Source: a virus
IMG/VR virus record: IMGVR_UViG_3300044971_004137
Coordinates: 1-23,413 of that record
Length of the DNA: 23,413 nucleotides
Reading direction: 5' to 3' (one strand)
Of this stretch, positions 19,296 through 23,413 are shown in pieces. Made by a program: the position numbers and the translations under genes. The notes beneath the pieces were generated by a model. That model was given only the letters and a program-made list of their open reading frames with translations, ran no database searches and was not told the DNA's origin. Each line of letters opens with the position of its first letter. The stretch's first letter is position 1.

Positions 19296-19868
19296 TTAGA
19301 TGGCGTTAACGGACGCTTGGAACTGCGCCTCGTTGATGGTTGCGCGAACAATCGTGAACGCATCGCCCCAAGCATTGTCGGGGTACGGGGCAAGATCAAC
19401 GATCCGCATCTGAGCACTAGCACCAGCACCGGCCAAAGTGGTCGAGATGGTGCACTGCGACAGACCAGTGACGTTAGAACCTGCGGTGGTAGCACTTAGA
19501 TCGGCTTGATCACCGATAGAGGTCTGCGCCAAAGAGCCGTCTGCCTGAATTTCGTACACGATCAGAGGATCATTGTAGAAATAGGCCACACACGAACCAG
19601 TCTGGTATGCCGTGTTGGCAGGCCAATAGTTCGAGACGCGACGACGACCAGTGGTGTCGGTCCACTCCACGCCAGCAAAAGCGCCAGCAAAGCGATCGCC
19701 AGCGGCTGCTGGCTCGATAGTACCACCGGTTACGTATTTGACCGGTTGGCCCTTGAGAATGTCCGAGGAGTACCCCGAGACGATACCGCCAGCCAGCGCT
19801 TGAGCGCGATCCAAACCGGAGGGGTGGAAAGCGGGACGCAGACCGAACGGTGCATTTGCAGAAGACAT
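19296..19868 (-). CDS. Putative head decoration / capsid-associated protein
   Basis: A 190-residue Ala/Gly/Thr-rich, beta-rich protein starting MSSANAPFGLRPAFHPSG. The N-terminal PFGLRP followed by a GIVSGYSSDILKGQPV strand pair resembles small phage structural proteins encoded directly before the major capsid protein. The body (GDRFAGAFAGVEWTDTTGRR, then AYQTGSCVAYFYNDPLIVYE) reads as a compact beta fold. It lies 11 bases before the capsid gene, the usual place for a decoration or stabilising protein. Its role is inferred from size, composition and position only. Confidence 0.6.
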   Translation of the reverse strand: MSSANAPFGLRPAFHPSGLDRAQALAGGIVSGYSSDILKGQPVKYVTGGTIEPAAAGDRFAGAFAGVEWTDTTGRRRVSNYWPANTAYQTGSCVAYFYNDPLIVYEIQADGSLAQTSIGDQADLSATTAGSNVTGLSQCTISTTLAGAGASAQMRIVDLAPYPDNAWGDAFTIVRATINEAQFQASVNAI

Positions 19869-19898
19869 ATTAGTTTCTCCAATACAGTTCGAGATCCG

Positions 19899-20432
19899 TC
19901 AGGTAAATACCGGAACGGGCATGGTTTGGTCAAGCTGACTCATCCCCTCACCTTCAACCATACCAAGCGGACGACCTTTACTATCCCGAGGTCCCATGTT
20001 CTCAATCTGCGTGCGGATTTTGTCCGCTTCATCCTGGGGAGCGAAGTGATGCAGCTCTTCCATGATTTGCTGATAGAGTTCGTTCGGGAGCTTGTACAAA
20101 AGCATCTCGTTGCATGCCACGAATCCAGCGTGTTCTCCGGCTTTCACTTTGTAGTTTTCAAAGCCCGGAACTTCTTCGATCGCGACGGGGGTGTACCCCA
20201 TGCGGAGACGTTTGTGGATAGGATCGTACCCGTTAGTGGTAGAGAGCCAAGTAAGATGATAGCCCGGAATATCGGGCGGCTTGGGGAGGGATTCTTGAAT
20301 CCACTCGTTCCGGAACATCCTGCGACGCTCCTGCTGGCTTGCTAATTCATCACTGGCGGCTCTACGATCTTGCGTAGCGCGAGAGTCCCGGCCACCAGCG
20401 GTGAGATCTTTTTTGATGCGGTCGTCTTTCAT
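19899..20432 (-). CDS. Conserved-looking phage hypothetical protein between scaffold and capsid genes (177 aa)
   Basis: A soluble protein beginning MKDDRIKKDLTAGGRDSR, with a charged helical N-terminus to residue ~45. A globular-looking middle follows (PGYHLTWLSTTNGYDPIHKR, then RMGYTPVAIEEVPGFENYKV), then a helical segment (NELYQQIMEELHHFAPQDE) and a Pro/Gly-rich tail. The GYHLTW...DPI...GYTPV pattern is, as I recall, common next to capsid genes in environmental phages, but I know of no experimental function. It starts two bases after the scaffold TGA. A minor head or scaffold-associated protein is the contextual guess. Confidence 0.65.
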   Translation of the reverse strand: MKDDRIKKDLTAGGRDSRATQDRRAASDELASQQERRRMFRNEWIQESLPKPPDIPGYHLTWLSTTNGYDPIHKRLRMGYTPVAIEEVPGFENYKVKAGEHAGFVACNEMLLYKLPNELYQQIMEELHHFAPQDEADKIRTQIENMGPRDSKGRPLGMVEGEGMSQLDQTMPVPVFT

Positions 20433-20434
20433 AA

Positions 20435-21457
20435 TCAGCTCCTATTCGTATTCATACGGTCATACTCAGCGTACTTGCGGATCATCTTGTTGCGCTCGGA
20501 GACATTATCCCACCGACCCGCTTCCTTGATCGCTCGAACGCGCTCAGGAGACAGACGGAACTCCGACCCCTTCGGGGTGCTTTGAGATTCACGTCCAGAT
20601 CCAGTTACCACCGTCTTTGGCCTTCTAGGTGCTTGTGACGACCTTTCATCACTGGTACCATTATAACGGTGCGGCAAATATTTTGTCAATCTATTGTCCA
20701 ACTCCTCCCAGTACTCGTCACTCGTCGGGTCCCAGCCTTCCTCGACAAGACTCTCGTCGATTTTGACCGCGACGCGGCTATCCGTGTCTTTCCCGTTGGG
20801 GTCGTACCAATCATTTCGGGCCATCCAGTCGCCCGCCAGACGCTTGAGTCGGGGATCGGGGGCTTTCGGGACCGCCGAATTGGTCGCCGTGGACACGGCC
20901 TTTTTCTTGAGTGCCTCCAAAGCCTCGACCTGACGACGGGCGTCGTACCAAGACTCTTGCGCCTCAGCCAGACCAGTGCCGTCGGCCATTTCGGTCGACT
21001 CCTTAATCTTCATCTTGGCGTATTGCAGGCGCACATGAGCATCTTCGATCGCCTTGTCCAGCCGCGCCTGATCCGCTCCAGCAGTCCTCTTTTCAAGAAC
21101 TGCCAAACGCTCGGCCATCTGGTCGTTTTGACGCTTCAGAGTGTTGATCAGCGTATTGCTCTCGCTCATCCGAGCCTTCTGGAGCTTCTTCTTGAGGAAT
21201 CGCTCCTCGCGTCGAGCCTGTCGGATCGCATCTCTCTCGGGGTCTGACCCCGCCGAGCCGCCCCCATCGGAGTCCGAACCACCAGAATCGTCGTCGGCGT
21301 CGTTGTCGACGTCTTCGTCCCGGTCTTGGGTGTCTCCGGATTGGTTCTGGGAAGTATCTCCGGTATTCGGAGCAGTCTCGCCCTGCGGCATAACCACTGT
21401 CGCGGACCCGTCGGACGCCTCCGATACCTGCAATTCGAGTTTCTCTGTGCTAGTCAT
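20435..21457 (-). CDS. Putative scaffolding protein
   Basis: A 340-residue hydrophilic protein. Residues ~1-75 are very acidic and disordered-looking (a DRDEDVDNDADDDSGG stretch). Residues ~75-190 are charged and coiled-coil-like (QARREERFLKKKLQKARMSE onward). A basic, helical C-terminus follows (RVRAIKEAGRWDNVSERN). Acidic coiled-coil proteins with a basic C-terminus located just before the capsid gene are typical scaffolds, which fill the procapsid and leave before or during DNA packaging. The start overlaps the GroES-like stop as ATGA. Identification rests on composition and gene order, not on a specific motif, and an internal virion protein is an alternative. Confidence 0.65.
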   Translation of the reverse strand: MTSTEKLELQVSEASDGSATVVMPQGETAPNTGDTSQNQSGDTQDRDEDVDNDADDDSGGSDSDGGGSAGSDPERDAIRQARREERFLKKKLQKARMSESNTLINTLKRQNDQMAERLAVLEKRTAGADQARLDKAIEDAHVRLQYAKMKIKESTEMADGTGLAEAQESWYDARRQVEALEALKKKAVSTATNSAVPKAPDPRLKRLAGDWMARNDWYDPNGKDTDSRVAVKIDESLVEEGWDPTSDEYWEELDNRLTKYLPHRYNGTSDERSSQAPRRPKTVVTGSGRESQSTPKGSEFRLSPERVRAIKEAGRWDNVSERNKMIRKYAEYDRMNTNRS

Positions 21458-21891
21458 AGGAATGCCTTCACTTTCAAGGGATCACCAGTGACTTTTGCAA
21501 TCACTTCGTGGTCATTAAAAATGCTGAAAAGCGCGTTGCCTTTGGCACCGTCGATCTCGAAAGGTACTTCCCAGCGGTCGCCGCCCCATTTGGGCATCCG
21601 CACATAATCTCCGACGGCGATCCAGTTGCCTTCCGGCCATGGCTCCATCGTGTCACGCTTTTTGAAAGCGAGTGGACCAATCGAGATCACCTTCGCGACC
21701 TGCGTGTTCCACTTCTCGGTTTCCTTCGTTTCCTCAGGCAACACAATTCCCGATGCGGTGACTTTATCGCGAACGGCACGCCATTGCACGAGAATACGTC
21801 CACCTACTGGCAGAGCACCGGGATTCACCTCGGGAAATGCTTCCCGCAGCGCGGCTTCATTCGAAGCATCCGGCATAAGTTCAATTGTCAA
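21454..21891 (-). CDS. GroES-like co-chaperonin
   Basis: A 145-residue protein with a GroES-like core: PVGGRILVQWRAVRDK, then the mobile-loop equivalent TASGIVLPEETKETEKW, then QVAKVISIGPLAF and a late EVIAKV strand. GroES caps GroEL. Phage versions such as T4 gp31 are known to help fold the major capsid protein, and the location a few genes before the capsid gene fits that role. Codon one is TTG at 21889-21891, preceded at good spacing by AAGGAAG. The next ATG (21876) has no ribosome site, so I keep the TTG. The stop overlaps the scaffold start as ATGA. The N-terminal ~25 residues extend beyond a minimal GroES. Confidence in the fold is good; the client protein is inferred. Confidence 0.8.
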   Translation of the reverse strand: MTIELMPDASNEAALREAFPEVNPGALPVGGRILVQWRAVRDKVTASGIVLPEETKETEKWNTQVAKVISIGPLAFKKRDTMEPWPEGNWIAVGDYVRMPKWGGDRWEVPFEIDGAKGNALFSIFNDHEVIAKVTGDPLKVKAFL

Positions 21892-22066
21892 TTTCGTCTT
21901 CCTTTAGAAGATTGTTAAGGATTACCAGAGCTTCTTCAAGCCCTTGGTGCTGTCCTACCAAACGCTGGTAGGTTTCGAAGTTAACGGCGTGACCATTAAC
22001 TAACGATTGCGCGATTGCCGCTTTGCGATCTTCGATAGCACCGATGAAGTCGCTGACATATCGCAT
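21881..22066 (-). CDS. Small helical hypothetical protein (61 aa)
   Basis: Starts MRYVSDFIGAIEDRKAAIAQ and ends in the acidic tail KEDEIDN. The composition suggests two amphipathic helices (roughly residues 5-22 and 30-53) in a hairpin. The ATG overlaps the TAA of the preceding gene (TAATG), and the end overlaps the co-chaperonin start by 11 bases. Proteins of this size often sit between portal and head genes in P22-like phages of environmental origin, but I cannot name a function. The reading frame is supported by its exact fit in the overlapping gene string. Confidence 0.75.
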   Translation of the reverse strand: MRYVSDFIGAIEDRKAAIAQSLVNGHAVNFETYQRLVGQHQGLEEALVILNNLLKEDEIDN

Positions 22067-22233
22067 TATTTCTTCTTCGCCTGCATGAGTGCGCCCACCT
22101 TGGGCTTGCTGCTGGAGCTGCTTTTGGGCTGCTCTTTGGCACCCATCGAACTGCCGTCGAGCCGAGCGCCCATAGCGATTCGTTTATGCAGGTTCACGTC
22201 TTGACCCATTTGATCACTGTTCGATGTAGCCAT
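22066..22233 (-). CDS. Small Ser/Lys-rich hypothetical protein (55 aa)
   Basis: I place the start at the ATG at 22231-22233 (MATSNSDQMGQDVNLHK) because GGAGAAGG lies just upstream. The longer frame beginning at 22296 lies mostly inside the portal gene and has no comparable ribosome site. The product is hydrophilic, with a run of five serines flanked by lysines and a basic KKK end. No fold or motif is recognised. The start overlaps the portal stop by 20 bases, and its TAA shares one base with the next ATG (TAATG), so it is probably translated as part of the head operon. The function is unknown; a small virion or assembly protein is a guess from context. Confidence 0.7.
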   Translation of the reverse strand: MATSNSDQMGQDVNLHKRIAMGARLDGSSMGAKEQPKSSSSSKPKVGALMQAKKK

Positions 22234-23413
22234 TTCCTTCTCCAAAGGTTCGTTGAGCGCTTTCCAGCGCGGCAATAGCAGTTTTTTGCTGCTCATTTCT
22301 CAAGAGCGAAGCGTCATTCGACAGTTCGGCAGTCTTGATTCGTTCGTCAGTCAGATTATCAGCCGCATTCGTGGCGATCTGAATCTGCATTTTGCGATTC
22401 TCTTCGAGCATGTCGGCCTGAAGCTTCGCTTTGGCGTGTTCCGCGTCCATCTTGTCTTTGGCCGCACGCCTCTCGGTCTCCGCCATCGACGTCTTGAGGA
22501 TAACTGAATCGGCTCCATCCATTTTGGGCTCGGGCTTGAACTTCCGAGCGACCTCGATGAGCTTTTGAAGTGCTGGTGCGACCTTCTCGAACGCTTCCTT
22601 CGTGTCGATATCAGTGTGCTGCGATGCCACCGCGAATAGCTTGTCGATATCTCCGGTGATCCCTGGGATGTCGTAATCCTCGATCTTCTTGCCCAACGAC
22701 TGCTCGACATAGCCGTTCATGTGGCCCAGATACCAGAGAATCAGATGCTGCTTGAAATGCTCCAGAAACATCGGCATGAAAGACGGCGCGATGATAGGCA
22801 AAGAGCCCAACATCGGGTTCAGCGCGAAGTCCAAATGCGCCTGAATATGCGCCAGTTGGTTCTGGTGCGGGTATGCAAATGCTGCGCGACCAATCGCCAT
22901 CGCCGCATTCTCGTCCGCTGCGTTTCGCTCCTCCGGTTCCGCCAGCGCTGGCATCAATTCAGTGGGGTTTTGCACCTTCATCTGCTTGATAACCCGCTGC
23001 AGCACAGCCCTGCGGTCGAATTGATCCGGGAATTTCTCCATCAGAGCGAGCACAGCCTGATTCTGCGCAAAACGCTGAGTCTCCGAGAATATGTGAGGGT
23101 CGCTCACCGGGATCACGTCGGTGCTTCGATTGAAATCCTCGCGCTTGATCGGCAGTTCCTGCACGATGTCGCCCTTGGACATGTCGTCCAAGTACCAGCG
23201 GTTGATGCGCTGAAGGATCTTCAGAACACGCGATTGGGATGCATGAAGTCGCGCATGAATAGCGGAAAATACCGCTGCACCCTGCTCGATGAGCGCTTGA
23301 GTGGTCCCGACGGGGGAATTGGACGTCACGTCCGCGATTTTCTCCTCGCTCGTGGTCACGACACCCTTGGCTGCACTCGTCAACCACCCCAGAAGCTGGA
23401 AAAGTACCGGCGA
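22214..23413 (-). CDS. Portal protein, P22-like, C-terminal 399 residues (5' end outside window)
   Basis: The reading frame is open to the right edge: the first ten codons at the edge read SPVLFQLLGW and run straight into LTSAAKG. The TTG at 23383 is therefore an internal Leu, not a start. The dodecameric portal is the DNA channel at the capsid vertex and the docking site for terminase and the tail adaptor. The segment with NSPVGTTQALIEQG and AVFSAIHARLHASQ is, from memory, characteristic of the P22-type portal family. The last ~100 residues are charged and helical (a run from MAETERRAAKDKMDAEHAK to RTFGEG), consistent with a coiled-coil C-terminus. Its position directly upstream of scaffold and capsid genes fits. 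The stop overlaps the next gene start by 20 bases. Family assignment is by recognition, not by alignment. Confidence 0.85.
   Translation of the reverse strand, partial: SPVLFQLLGWLTSAAKGVVTTSEEKIADVTSNSPVGTTQALIEQGAAVFSAIHARLHASQSRVLKILQRINRWYLDDMSKGDIVQELPIKREDFNRSTDVIPVSDPHIFSETQRFAQNQAVLALMEKFPDQFDRRAVLQRVIKQMKVQNPTELMPALAEPEERNAADENAAMAIGRAAFAYPHQNQLAHIQAHLDFALNPMLGSLPIIAPSFMPMFLEHFKQHLILWYLGHMNGYVEQSLGKKIEDYDIPGITGDIDKLFAVASQHTDIDTKEAFEKVAPALQKLIEVARKFKPEPKMDGADSVILKTSMAETERRAAKDKMDAEHAKAKLQADMLEENRKMQIQIATNAADNLTDERIKTAELSNDASLLRNEQQKTAIAALESAQRTFGEGNGYIEQ

Noticed and set aside
19506-20345. A 279-codon plus-strand frame over the decoration and hypothetical genes.
   Set aside because: It is antisense to genes that fit the overlapping minus-strand operon and shows no domain.

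Overview
The window is part of the late (virion and lysis) region of a tailed double-stranded DNA phage, most likely a P22-like podovirus or a prophage of that type. All 24 genes I call lie on the minus strand. They are packed into one unidirectional block with gaps of at most a few tens of bases and many ATGA, TAATG or GTGA stop/start overlaps. No integrase, terminase, replication, tRNA, IS or CRISPR sequence is visible. The portal protein enters from the right edge, and a large Ala/Gly-rich virion protein leaves through the left edge. The hallmark set is a P22-type portal tail, coiled-coil scaffold, HK97-fold-like capsid protein, gp4/gp11-like adaptors and a gp10-like tail hub. The fibre proteins resemble those common in aquatic phage metagenomes, so an aquatic Gram-negative host is a reasonable but unproven guess.

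In transcription order (right to left): (1) a head module at 23413-16371 with portal, two small proteins, a GroES-like co-chaperonin, scaffold, a hypothetical protein, a probable decoration protein, major capsid protein, two further small structural candidates, a basic KxGG-repeat protein, a perfect UUCG hairpin terminator, and two more small proteins. (2) An adaptor with an inserted discoidin-like domain (16363-15290) and a small Cys-containing protein. (3) A host-recognition/decoration module (14940-6757): a 717-residue fibre with about 424 residues of Gly-Xaa-Ser collagen-like repeat; a GT2-methyltransferase fusion whose start overlaps the fibre stop; a second GT2 carrying the front half of a GT9-like domain; a separate gene carrying the back half; a fibre with exact 17-residue YadA-head-like repeats; a small protein; and a beta-rich adhesin-like protein. 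(4) A lysis cassette (6733-5254): a 59-residue single-TM protein, a TM/coiled-coil protein, a 3-TM holin and a GH24 lysozyme with a Glu-Cys-Thr triad. (5) A tail-completion module (5197-1): a second adaptor, another fibre-like protein, the gp10-like hub with inserted domains, two small proteins and the partial Ala/Gly-rich protein.

The most interesting system is the collagen-like Gly-Xaa-Ser fibre followed immediately, with translational coupling, by three sugar-transfer/methylation genes. The natural hypothesis is that the phage glycosylates and methylates its own serine-rich fibre, or alternatively modifies host surface glycans. Other notable points are the GT9-like fold split over two overlapping genes, a near-perfect 138-bp tandem duplication in the fibre, a shared C-terminal signature on two fibre-like proteins that also encodes the next gene's ribosome binding site, and twin UUCG hairpins downstream of the capsid gene. 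All functional calls come from reading the protein sequences by eye; no database search was run.
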